Assembly: GCF_003255815.1 (NCBI RefSeq)
Contig: NC_037668.1
Location: 89,581,451 to 89,645,450 of the forward strand
DNA length: 64,000 bases
Origin: Theropithecus gelada
Lineage: Eukaryota; Chordata; Mammalia; Primates; Cercopithecidae
Direction of reading: 5' to 3'
The number at the start of each line of letters is the position of its first letter. Position 1 is the first letter of the stretch. A program made the translations under genes and the position numbers. Of the stretch, positions 1 to 9,991 are shown piece by piece. A model generated the notes under the pieces. It searched no databases, was not told the DNA's origin, and was given only the letters and a program-made list of their open reading frames with translations.

Positions 1-288
1 TTTTTTGAGGCAGAGTTTGGCTGTCTTGCCCAGGCTAGAGTGCAGTGGCCGGATCTCAACTCACTGCAAGCTCCGCCTCCTGGGTTCACGCCATTCTCCT
101 GCCTCAGCCTCCCGAGTAGCTGGGACTACAGGTGCTCGCCACCTCGCTCGGCTAGTTTTTTGTGTTTTTTAGTAGAGACGGGGTTTCACTGTGTTAGCCA
201 GGATGGTCTCAATCTCCTGACCTCGTGATCCGCCCGTCTCGGCCTCCCAAAGTGCTGGGATTACAGGCTTGAGCCACCACGCCCGGCC
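1..288 (-). repeat. AluY, cut by the window edge
   Basis: The copy reads as the reverse complement of Alu on the + strand and ends in the usual ...cacgcccggcc head. The 'cttgagccacc' and 'ccgcccgtctcgg' variants suggest a young Old World monkey AluY. Its poly(A) end is cut off by the start of the window. Confidence 0.93.
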
Positions 289-1089
289 ACTAATTTTTTT
301 TTGTAGTTGTTAAGACCATATGTGCTTTTCTGGGCCAGGCGTGGTAGCTCATACCTGTAATCCCAGCACTTTGGGAGGCCTAGGTGGACGGATCACTTGA
401 GGTCAGGAATTCGAGACCAGCCTGACTAACATGGTGAAACCCTATCTCTACTAAAAATATGAAAATTATCTGGGTGTGGTGGTGGGCGCCTGTAATTCCA
501 GCTGCTTAGGAGGCAGGAGAATCACTTGAACTCTGGAGGTGGAGGTTGCAGTGAGCTGAGATCGTGCCATTGCACTCCAGCCTGGGCGACAAGAGCACAA
601 CTCCGTCTCAAAAAAAAAAACAAACAGAAAGATCATATATAGTTTTCTTATTTCTGTGTCTGTGAAGCTAACATGAGCAGTGATCTAAATATAGGCAGGA
701 AGACCTAGGAGACTTTTGTCATAGTGATGGTAAAAAAAAAATGATGAAGTGTTATGCCACATCAGTAATAAGAGTAGAGACAGACTAAGAGAGAGTCAGA
801 CTTACTCTGGGCTCTCCTGAATTCCAGCTTAAATTAGAGTACATTTCATCAGGGTTCCATTACTGATTATTTTTCCAGAAGAGTAGTCATCAGTCAAATC
901 ATTTCAAATTCGGGTCACTTGAGATGGTGACAGTTTGAAATAATCCATCAATTTCTCTGCTTGTGTTCAAAATAGTATTTATCAAACCTCCAGTCAACCC
1001 CGTTAGCTAATTAACCTCTTGATTCAAATTTTGCAATCAAGGCCTAATTAGAATTTTCTTCCTTTTTCTGTATATCTGTGCACCTTAAG
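289..1089 (+). other. PATJ: PATJ intron (3' part) before E1
   Basis: Apart from two Alus, the stretch 628-1060 is unique AT-rich sequence with no ORF or recognisable element. It ends in a T-rich polypyrimidine tract and the E1 acceptor. Confidence 0.8.
332..627 (+). repeat. Alu, sense
   Basis: Full-length dimeric Alu beginning gggccaggcgtggtagctc and ending in an A-rich tail (a10-c-aaacag). Several CpG sites have decayed, suggesting an AluS-age copy. Confidence 0.93.
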
Positions 1090-1181
1090 GGGAAGCTTCA
1101 GGGATTTATGTGAAAAGTATAATACCTGGCAGTGCTGCGTACCACAATGGCCACATTCAAGTGAATGACAAAATAGTTGCT
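1090..1181 (+). CDS. PATJ: PATJ coding exon E1: middle of PDZ3
   Basis: This 92 nt exon begins with the last two bases of a glycine codon (phase 1) and then encodes 30 residues: [30 protein letters not shown]. This is the strand B-C region of a PDZ domain, helix A (PGSAAYHNG) and the strand leading into the conserved D-K-I motif. The carboxylate-binding loop of this PDZ lies in the preceding exon, outside the window. The acceptor is a pyrimidine-rich tract ending in AAG and the donor is GTAAGT, a near-consensus site. It joins E2 in phase 0 to give the usual V-N-G motif. E1 and E2 together are 234 nt with the same phase at both ends, so the pair could be skipped without a frameshift. Confidence 0.93.
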
Positions 1182-2081
1182 GTAAGTAATTAGCCTCTGT
1201 TTTAGGTTTGATTCTAGTTGAAAAAAAGGTTGATCATTATTATAATACATGTGAGAGGGGGAATAGCTTAATATAGTTTTATAAGGTTTTTTAAAAAATT
1301 AAGTTTGTTATACAGTAAAATCTCATTATTTTGGACTCTTCTTCCTACATTAACTTTTTTTTCACTGTCAGTAAATAAAGGATTCACTAAACACATTGGT
1401 AAAAAAATATATTTTTTCTATACATGTATGTTTGAAAGATGTTCTAGCATTCTTCTAGAAAACCCTGCGAGTACCACACTGTGTTCTTTAAACTCACTCG
1501 TTTTATCTATAATTAATAGGCCATTAACCAGCTCTTTTTATCTTTTTGTGAAAGTAGTTTTTCTATTAATAATTATGAGTACAACTAAAATTGAGGTATT
1601 TTACATATTTAAGAATGTAATAATTACCTTTTATCAATTAAAACTGGTCTTTCCCCCATTTAGTAGGAATTAGTTCAGTTTATATATACATTTATATTAA
1701 TGTCTATACACATGTATACATACACATTGCTTAACATAGAAACAAATGCTGCGTGGTATGATTTGAGTCCTTGTCCTTAAAATCTATCTAAGAAAGCACA
1801 TTTCATGACTGTTGGCTTTAAAAGCCTTATGGGGAAAGTTGAAATACTTATAGCTAGCTCAAAGAAGATTGAGAGAGGAAGCCTATTGGTCCAGATAGAC
1901 TTCAGGAATTGGGCTTGACATAGATTAAGAATACTGTTCTTGCTCACACTTTTTCAGAAAGCTAGAAGACCTATTGGAGGGAGATCAGTGTGTTTCTTGA
2001 AAATATGTGGTGATATGAATAGAGGGATGAAGTATTAGATGACTTCTTCAGTTTTGATAATAATGGCTTCTATTAATACAT

Positions 2082-2125
2082 CTTGAGAGCTATGTATAAT
2101 AGCTCTCAAGCTATTATACATAGCT
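2082..2125. repeat. Two overlapping perfect inverted repeats
   Basis: agctatgtataatagc (2088-2103) is the exact reverse complement of 2110-2125, with a 6-base loop. A second pair, cttgagagct (2082-2091) and agctctcaag (2101-2110), shares part of the same arms. Either can fold, giving a bistable hairpin. Confidence 0.9.
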
Positions 2126-2299
2126 GGTCATCTTTTATGGCATTTTGAATTTTGAATTGCATCAGAGATTAAAGTCCTTTATATCTCTCAGGCTATTAGT
2201 TAAGTGACAAATTTGAATTTGCTTTCTAGTGTGTGAGGAAGTTTCTCAGCATGTTTTACTAGTTTTACATCCTTATTCAAAAATATATCCTAAGGTCTA

Positions 2300-2627
2300 A
2301 ATTAATTCTTTTCTTTACTTTTCTTTTTTCTTTCTTTTCTTCCTCTTTCTTTCCCTTTCTTTCCCTCCCTTCCACTTTCTTTCCCTTCCTTCCGCCTTCC
2401 CTCCTTCCTCCCTTCCCTCCTTTCCCTTTTCCCTCCTTCCCCCCTTTCCCCTTCCCCCTTTTTCCCCTTACCACTTCCCCACTTCCCCCCTTCTCCTTCC
2501 TTCCTTCCTTCCTTCCTTCCTTCCTTCCTTCCTTCCTTCCTTCCTTCCTTCCTTCCTTCCTTCCTTCCTTCTTTCCTTCCCTCCCTCCTTCCCTCCTTCC
2601 CTCCTTCCCTCCTTCCTTCCTTCCTTT
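2300..2627. repeat. CT-rich microsatellite with a (TTCC)n core
   Basis: Nearly every base is a pyrimidine over about 320 nt. The core from about 2490 to 2570 is close to pure (TTCC)n and is flanked by impure ttccc/tttcc units. It directly abuts the tail end of the Alu at 2628, so it probably grew from that Alu's A-rich tail (T-rich on this strand). A long homopurine-homopyrimidine tract can form triplex DNA. Reading it on the minus strand gives meaningless K-E-G-R repeat proteins. Confidence 0.93.
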
Positions 2628-2901
2628 GTCTTGCTCTGTCACCCAGGCTGGAGTGCAATGGCACAATCTTGGCTCACTCCAACCACTACCTCCCAGGTTC
2701 AAGCGATTCTCCTGCGTCAGCCTTCCGAGTAGCTGGGTCTACAGGTGTCTGCCACCACACCTGGCTAATTTTTGTGTGTTTAGTAGAGATGGGGTTTCGC
2801 CATGTTGGCCAGTCTGGTCTCAAACTCCTGACCTCAGGTGATCCACCCACCTTGGCCTACCAAAGTACTGGGATTACAGGTGCGAGCCACCATACTTGGC
2901 C
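2628..2901 (-). repeat. Alu, antisense
   Basis: Reverse-complement Alu from tgtcttgctctgtcacccag to a decayed catacttggcc head. It ends about 100 bases before E2. Confidence 0.92.
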
Positions 2902-3005
2902 TAAATAATTTATTTTTGGAATGAAAGGAATTACCTCATTTTTGCCAGAGCTAAAAATAGTAGCTAACTTGAAACCTGTGTTTACTGTTTCTCTTGATGT
3001 TTTAG

Positions 3006-3147
3006 GTCAATGGTGTGAACATTCAGGGTTTTGCCAACCAAGATGTTGTTGAAGTATTACGAAATGCAGGGCAGGTGGTACACCTAACCCTAGTTCGAAG
3101 GAAGACATCCTCATCTACTTCTCCACTTGAACCACTTTCAGCCAGAG
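3006..3147 (+). CDS. PATJ: PATJ coding exon E2: end of PDZ3 and start of linker
   Basis: This 142 nt exon starts in phase 0 with GTC AAT GGT (VNG) and encodes 47 residues: the last PDZ3 helix (FANQDVVEVLRNAG), the final strand (VVHLTLVRRK) and a serine/threonine-rich tail (TSSSTSPLEPLSAR). It ends with one base of a glycine codon. The acceptor is TTTTAG; the donor is GTGATT, weaker than the other donors here. Because its length is not a multiple of three, skipping it alone would shift the frame. An Alu in minus orientation lies about 100 bases upstream and one in plus orientation about 260 bases downstream, so the exon sits inside a possible RNA stem. Confidence 0.94.
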
Positions 3148-3408
3148 GTGATTAATTTGCCACCCCTCTATCCCTCAAGTAGTTTACGTTTGGAAGAGCA
3201 GTTCAATTTTGGAAGTTGCTCCATGAGTCTCAGCAGGAAATGTTGTCCCGCCTCGTGTAATGCACTGATGGAGAAATGAGTCAGCTCATTTGTTCATTGA
3301 AGAAGTGTTTTCTTTGCTTACTATGTCAGTCAGAATGGTAGGATGTGCACCTTGACATGCACTAAGCTCTGAGAGCATCTCTAAATGGAGATGAAAATCA
3401 TTTTTTCT

Positions 3409-3526
3409 CGGGCCAGGCGCGGTGGCTCAAGCCTGTAATCCCAGCACTTTGGGAGGCCAAGATGGGTGGATCACAAGGTCAGGAGATCGAGACCATCCTG
3501 GCTAGCACGGTGAAACCCCATCTGTA

Positions 3527-3566
<40 letters not shown>

Positions 3567-3733
3567 AGCCGGGCGAGGTGGCGGCGCCTGTAGTCCCAGC
3601 TACTCGGGAGGCTGAGGCAGGAGAATGGCATAAACCCAGGAGGCGGAGCTTGCAGTGAGCTAAGATCCGGCCACTGCACTCCAGCCTGGGCGACAGAGTG
3701 AGACTCTGTCTCAAAAAAAAAAAAAAAAAAAAA
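3409..3733 (+). repeat. Young AluY, sense, with target-site duplication
   Basis: A 16-base perfect target-site duplication (gaaaatcattttttct) sits at 3393-3408 and 3734-3749. The element starts ggccaggcgcggtggctcaa. The central A-rich linker region is expanded to a run of 36 A at 3529-3564, and the tail is A20 or longer. The intact duplication and long A runs show recent insertion. Confidence 0.96.
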
Positions 3734-3880
3734 GAAAATCATTTTTTCTAAAAGCTTTCAAATTTCATTGGTTACATATATTTGAATAATAAAGCTTTGA
3801 CACCTTTGTTGGGGGAACCTCATTTGTCTAATGCTTTGACATTTTGCAGACTTCAGGTTTCCTATTACTGCCTCAAAAAA

Positions 3881-4138
3881 AGGCTGGAGTGCAGTGGCAT
3901 GATCTTGGCTCACTACAACCTCTGCCTCCTGGGTTCAAGTGATTCTCATGCCTCAACCTCCCAAGTAGCTGAGACTACAGGCGTGTGCCACCACACACAG
4001 CTAATTCTGTTTGTATTTTTAGTAGAGACAAGGTTTCACCATGTTAGTCAGGCTGGTCTCAAACTCCTGACCTCAGGCGATCTGCCTGCCTTTGCCTTCC
4101 AACGTGCTGTAATTACAGGTGTGAGCCACCATGCCCAG
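3881..4138 (-). repeat. Alu, antisense, missing its 3' end
   Basis: The copy starts at aggctggagtgcagtgg with no t-run and no gagacagagtctc block, so about 40 bases of the Alu 3' end are gone. The flanks still carry the direct repeat aggtttcctattact (about 3855 and 4141), so the insertion was ordinary and the loss came later or during integration. Confidence 0.9.
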
Positions 4139-4239
4139 CCAGGTTTCCTATTACTTTTAACAATATATTTTATTCTAGTCTGCTTCTTGATTTACTTTTT
4201 GAGGTATACTGAGAGAAAATAAAGCATGTATCTGTATTT

Positions 4240-4528
4240 TGTTTTTTTTTTAGACAGGTCTCACTTTGTTGCCCAGGCTGGAGTGCAGTGGCACTATCAT
4301 GGCTCACTGCAGCCTTACTTCCTGGGCTCAAGTTATCCTCCCACCTCAGCCTCCTGAGTAGCTGGGACCACAGGCAAGCACCACCAAACCCAGATAATTT
4401 ATTTATTTTGTAGAGATGGGGTCTTTCCTGGGTTGCCCATACTAGTCTCAAACTCCTGAGCTCAAGTGATCCACCTGCCTTGGCCTCCTAAAGTACTGGG
4501 ATTACAGGTGTGAACCACAGTGCCCGGC
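4240..4528 (-). repeat. Old Alu (AluJ-like), antisense
   Basis: Begins ttttttttttagacaggtct and ends cagtgcccggc. High divergence and the 'catggctcactgcagcc' form suggest AluJ. Confidence 0.9.
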
Positions 4529-4640
4529 TGCATGTCAGTTTTTAATTATCAACTTATAAATGTATAGATGAACAAAAGTTGATAATCGTGGAAACACATA
4601 TTCAATTTAGAATGAGTGACTTACTGGGTGCAGTAATTCT

Positions 4641-4940
4641 AACCATGCTTGGTGGCTCACACCTGTAATTCCAGCACTTCTGGAGGCCGAGGCAGGAGAA
4701 TCGCTTGAGGCCAGGAATTTAAGACCAGCCTGGCCAACATAGGGAGACCCCTTCTGTACAAAAAATTAAACACTAGCCGGGCCTGGTGGCACCCACCTGT
4801 ATTCCCAGCTACTCAGGAGACTCAGGCAGGAGGATGACTTGAACCTAGGAGTTTGAGGCTTCAGTGAGCAAAAAAGTTGCCACTGCATGCTGGCCTGGGT
4901 GACAGAATCAGACCTGTCTCTTAAAAGGAAAAAAAAAAAA
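4641..4940 (+). repeat. Old Alu, sense
   Basis: Begins aaccatgcttggtggctcac and ends in an A-rich tail near 4940. Heavily diverged. Confidence 0.88.
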
Positions 4941-5242
4941 ACGTGACTAGTTATATAACTAAGAAGTAAGAAATACTTCAATTAGAATTTGACAGAAGAT
5001 CATTTTTTTCCTCTGGAAATATTCCTCTGAAGATACAATACACCTGGAAGCCTTTGCTTTCAGCCAATAGTGATTTGTATTTCAGTTGGAACTTCTTCTC
5101 TTTTATGTGATAGTAGAACTTTTGTTGCTGAAAGACAGATGCCAACTGCATCCAATGTATGAAATTAAAAATTGCCTAAATAGTGCAAATTGTACAAATG
5201 CCATTTAATTTTTTAATTAACTAATTATTTATTTTTATTTAT

Positions 5243-5529
5243 TTTTTGAGAGGGAGTCTTGCCCTACCGCCTAGGCTGGAGTGCAGTGGCACGATCTCGG
5301 CTCACTGCAAGCTCTGCCTCCTGGGTTCATGCCATTCTCCTGCCTCAGCCTCCCGAGTAGCTGGGACTACAGGCGTCCGCCACCATGCCTGGCTAATGCT
5401 TTGTATTTTTTAGTAGAGACGGGGTTTCACTGTGTTAGCCAGGATGGTCTCGATCTCCTGACCTCGTGATTTGCCTGCCTCGGCCTCCCAAAGTGCTGGG
5501 ATTACGGGCCTGAGCCACCGCGCCCGGCC
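5243..5529 (-). repeat. AluY-like, antisense
   Basis: Full-length reverse-complement copy ending ccgcgcccggcc. A (TTTA)-like tail precedes it at 5220-5245. Confidence 0.93.
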
Positions 5530-5538
5530 TATTTATTT

Positions 5539-5826
5539 ATTTTCAGGATAGAGTTTTACTCTTGTCACCCAGACTGGAGTGCAATGGCGCCATATTGGCT
5601 CACTGCAACCTCCACCTCCCGTGTTCAAGTGATTCTCCTGCCTCAGCCTCCCGAGTAGTTGGAATTACAGGCGCTGCCCGCCACCATGCCTGGCTGATTT
5701 TTTTATTTTTAGTAGAGACAGGGTTTCATTATGTTGGCCAGGCTGGTCTCGAACTCCTGACCTCGTGATCTGCCTGCCTTGGCCGCCCAAAGTGCTTGGA
5801 TTACAGGCGTGAGCCACCCCGCCTGG
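5539..5826 (-). repeat. Alu, antisense, in tandem with the previous one
   Basis: Second reverse-complement Alu only about 10 bases beyond the previous head, beginning ttttcaggatagagttttac and ending ccccgcctggc. The younger copy probably inserted at or near the older one's tail. Confidence 0.92.
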
Positions 5827-5882
5827 CACAAATGCCATATTGACCTTAAATAGCGTACATAAATATTTATATAAATATAAAT

Positions 5883-6905
5883 TTTTTAATTTAACAATTT
5901 TTTTATTTTTATAGATTCAGGGGATAAATGTGTAGGTTTATTACATGGATATATATGCATAGTGTTGGGATTTGGGCTTCTAGTATACCCATCACCCAAA
6001 TAGTGAACATCATACCGAATATGTAATTTTTCAACCCTCACCCCCTCTCCACCAGCCTCCTTCATCCTGGGATCCACAGTGTTTATTATCTTCTTCTGCA
6101 TGTCTGTGTGTACCCATTGTTTAGCTTCTACTTATAAGTGAGAACATGGAGTGTTTAATTTCCTGTTTCCGAGTTATTTCACTTAGAATAATGGCCTCCA
6201 GCACCATTCATGTTGCTGAAAACAAAACAAAACAGAACACAATTTCATTCTTTTTATGGCTGTATAGTAGTCCATGGTATATACTACATTTTCTGTATCC
6301 TATCATCTGTTGATGGACACTTCGATTGCTTTCATGACTTTGGTATTACAAATAGTGCTGAAATAAACGTACTAGTACCTGAATCTTTTTGATAGAACTA
6401 TTTCTTTTCCTTTGAGTAGATACCAAGTAGTGGAGTTACTGGGTCAAATGGTTGTGCTATTTTTAGTTCTTTAAGAGATCTCCATACTGTTTTCCACATC
6501 GACAGAAGTTGTCCTAATTTACATCCCCACCAACAGTGTATAAGTGTTCCCTTTTCTCCACATCCTTGCCAATATCAGTTATTTTTTGACTTTTTAATAA
6601 TGGCCATTCTGACTGATACGAGATGGTATCTCATTGTGGTTTGAATGTGGTTTTAATTGCAGGATTGTTAGTTTGTTGGCTACTTATATGTCTACTTTTG
6701 AGAAATGTCTGTTCATGTATTTTGCCCACTTTTTAATGGGGAGTTGTTTTATTCTTATTGAGTTGTGTGAGTTCCTTCTAGAACCTGAATATTAGTCATT
6801 CATTGGAGACATACTTTGCAAATATTTTCTCCCATTCTGTAGGTTGTCTGTTTACTGTGTTGACTACGTTGACTACTTATTTTGCTATGCAGAAGCTTTT
6901 TTTTA
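5883..6905 (-). mobile_element. 5'-truncated older L1, 3' end
   Basis: Read on the minus strand this is the 3' end of L1: the end of ORF2 near 6893 (gcagaagctttt), the 'maturing' 3' part of ORF2 and the 3' UTR ending at about 5883 with a T-rich tail on the + strand. It is more diverged than its neighbour at 6906-12046 and carries several stops. It stops at the same ORF2 point where the neighbour's poly(A) end begins. Confidence 0.88.
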
Positions 6906-7293
6906 AATTTAATTTTTATTTTTTTTAAATTATACTTTAAGTTCTAAAGTACATGTGCATGACGTGCAGGTTTGTTACATATGTATACATGTGACATGTT
7001 GGTGTGCTGCAACCATTAACTCATCATTTATATTAGGTATTTCTCCTGATGCTATCCCTCCCCACTCCTCCCACCCTACAACAGGCCCCGGTGTGTGATG
7101 TTCCCCACCCTATGTCCAAGTGTTCTCATTGTTCAGTTCCCACCTATGAGTGAGAACATGTGGTGTTTGGTTTTCTGTCTTTGCTCAGAATGATGGTTTC
7201 CAGCTTCATCCATGTCCCAGCAAAGGACATGAACCCATCCTTTTTTATGGCTGCATAGTATTCCATGGTGTATATGTGCCACATTTTCTTAAT

Positions 7294-9928
7294 TCAGTCT
7301 ATCACTGATGGACATTTAGGTTGGTTCCAAGTCTTTGCTATTGTAAATAGTGCCACAATAAACATACGTGTGCATGTGTCTTTATAGCAGCATGATTTAT
7401 AATCCTTTGGATATATACCCGGTAATGGGATGGCTGGATCAAATGGTATTTCTAGTTCTAGATCCTTGAGGAATCGCCACACTGTCTTCAACAATGGTTG
7501 AACAAGTTTACACTCCCACCAGCAGTGTAAAAGTGTTCCTATTTCTCCACATCCTCTCCAGCACCTGTTGTTTCCTGACTTTTTAATGATCACCATTCTA
7601 ACTGGTGTGAGATGGTATCTCATTGTGGTTTTGATTTGCATTTCTTTGATGACCAGTGATGATGAGCATTTTTTCATGTGTCTGTTGGCTGCATAAACGT
7701 CTTCTTTTGAGAAGTGTCTGTTCATATGCTTTGCCCACTTTTTGATGGGGTTGTTTGATTTTTTCTTGTAAATTTGTTTAAGTTCTTTGTAGATTCTGGA
7801 TATTAGCCCTTTGTCAGATGGGTAGATTGCAAAAATATTCTCCCATTCTGTAGGTTGCCTGTTCACTCTGATGGTAGTTTCTTTTGCTGTGCAGAAGCTC
7901 TTTAGTTTAATTAGATCCCATTTGTCTATTTTGGCTTTTGTTGCCATTGCTTTTGGTGTTTTAGTCATGAAGTCCTTGCCCACGCCTATATCCTGAATGG
8001 TATTGCCTAGATTTTCTTCTAGGGTTTTTATGGTTTTAGGTCTAACATTTAAGTCTTTAATCCATCTTGAATTAATCTTTGTATAAGGAGTAAGGAAGGG
8101 ATCCAGTTTCAGCTTTCTACATGTGGCTAGGCAGTTTTCCCAGCACCATTTATTAAATAGGGAATCCTTTCCCCATTTCTTGTTTTTGTCAGGTTTGTCA
8201 AAGATGAGATGGTTGTAGATGTGTGGTATTATTTTTGAGGGCTCTGTTCTGTTCCATTGGTCTATATCTCTGTCTTGGTACCAGTACCATGCTGTTTTAG
8301 TTACTGTAGCCTTGTAGTATAGTTTGAAATCAGGTAGCATGATGCCTCCAGCTTTGTTCTTTTTACCTAGGATTGTCTTGGCAATGCGGGCCTTTTTTGG
8401 TTACATATGAACTTTAAAGTAGTTTTTTCCAATTCTGTGAAGGAAGTCATTGGTGGCTTGATGGGGATGAAACTGAATCTATAAATTACATTGGGCAGTA
8501 TGGACATTTTCACAATATTGATTCTTCTTATCCATGAACATGGAATGTTTTCCCATTTGTTTGTATCCTCTTTTATTTCGTTGAGCAGTGGTTTGCAGTT
8601 CTCCTTGAAGAGGTCCTTCACATCCCTTGTAAGTTGGATTCCTAGGTATTTTATTCTCTTTGAAGCAGTTGTGAATGGGAGTTCACTCATGATTTGGCTC
8701 TCTGTTTGTCTGTTATTGCTGTGTAGGAATGCTTATGATTTTTGCACATTGCTTTTGTATCCTGAGACTGCTGAAGTTGCTTATCAGCTTAAGGAGATTT
8801 TGGGCTGAGACAGTGGAGTTTTCTAAATATACAATCATGTCATCTGCAAACAGGGACAGTTTGACTTCTTCTCTTCCTAATTGAATATGCTTTATGTCTT
8901 TCTCCTGCCTGATTGCCCTGGCCAGAACTTCCAACACTATGTTGAATAGGAGTGGTAAGAGAGGGCATTCCTGTCTTGTGCCAGTTTTCAGAGGGAATGC
9001 TTCCAGGTTTTGCTCATTCACTATGATATTGGCTTGTGGGTTTGTCATAAATAGCTCTTATTATTTTGAGATACCTTCCATCAATACCGAATTTATTGAG
9101 AGTTTTTAGCATGAAGGGCTGTTGAATTTTGTCAAAGGCCTTTTCTGTATCTATTGAGATAATCACATGGTTTTTGTCTTTGGTTCTGTTTATATGATGG
9201 ATTACATTTATTGATTTGCACATCTTCAACTAGCCTTGCATCCCAGGGATGAAACCAACTTGATTGTGGTGGATAAACTTTTTGATGTGCTGCTGGATTT
9301 GGTTTGCCAGTATTTTATTGAGGATTTTTGCATCGATGTTCATCGGGGATATTGGTCTAAAATTCTCTTTTTCTGTTTGTTATGTCTCTGCCAGGCTTTG
9401 GTGTCAGGATGATACTGGCCTCATACAATGAACTGGGAAGGATTCCCTCTTTTTCTATTGATTGGAATAGTTTCAGAAGGAATGGTACCAGTTCCTCTTT
9501 GTACCTCTGGTAGAATATGGCTGTGAATCTGTCTGGTTCTGGACTTTTTTTGGTTGGTAGGCTATTAATTATTGCCTCAATTTCAGAACCTGTTATTGGT
9601 CTATTCAGGGATTCAGTGTTTTCCTGATTTAGTCTTAGGAGGGTGTATGTGTCCAGGAATTTATCAGTTTCTTCTAGATTTTCTAGTTTATTTGCATGGA
9701 GGTGTTTATAGTATTATCTGATGTTAGTTTGTATTTCTGGTAGATCTTCCTCCATCCCTTTATTTTGAGCCTATGAATGTCTCTGCACATGAGATGGGTC
9801 TCCTGAATACAGTACACTGATGGGTCTTGACTCTTTATCCAATTTGCCAGTCTGTGTCTTTTAATTGGGGCATTTAGCCCATTTACATTTAAGGTTAATA
9901 TTGTTATGTGTGAATTTGATCCTGTCAT
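7294..9928 (-). pseudogene. L1 ORF2 (endonuclease-reverse transcriptase), deleted and broken
   Basis: The start MTGSNSHITILTLNVNGLNA and the endonuclease motif IQETHL are present near 9928-9790. At about 9740 the protein jumps from RLKIKGWRKIYQ straight to sequence belonging far downstream (SDNTINTSMQIN, the region before the RT domain), so most of the endonuclease is missing. The RT block with LFADDMIVYLE (near 8860) and the C-terminal cysteine-rich region are recognisable but in several frames. A premature stop at 7294 replaces the W of the normal CPTMIDW end; homology runs on to about 7130. Confidence 0.92.
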
Positions 9929-9991
9929 TATGATATTTGCTGGTTATTTTGCCCGTTAGTTGATGCAGTTTCTTCCTAGCATTGATGGTCT

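Larger units (their letters stand above)
1182..3005 (+). other. PATJ: PATJ intron E1-E2
   Basis: The intron is 1.8 kb. Its first 1.1 kb is AT-rich unique sequence without a gene. The 122-codon open frame at 1305-1673 has hydrophobic, low-complexity AT-driven content and no family resemblance. A hairpin cluster (2082-2125), a CT-rich microsatellite (about 2300-2627) and an Alu (2628-2901) fill the rest. Confidence 0.8.

Noticed and set aside
2277..2702. Minus-strand open frames with K-E-G-R repeats (120-141 codons)
   Set aside because: They are translations of the CT-rich microsatellite and the Alu next to it; the repeat protein is a by-product of (GGAA)n.
7294..8340. 348-codon open frame on the minus strand, the longest in the window
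   Set aside because: It is the C-terminal part of L1 ORF2 in a broken element, not a host gene.
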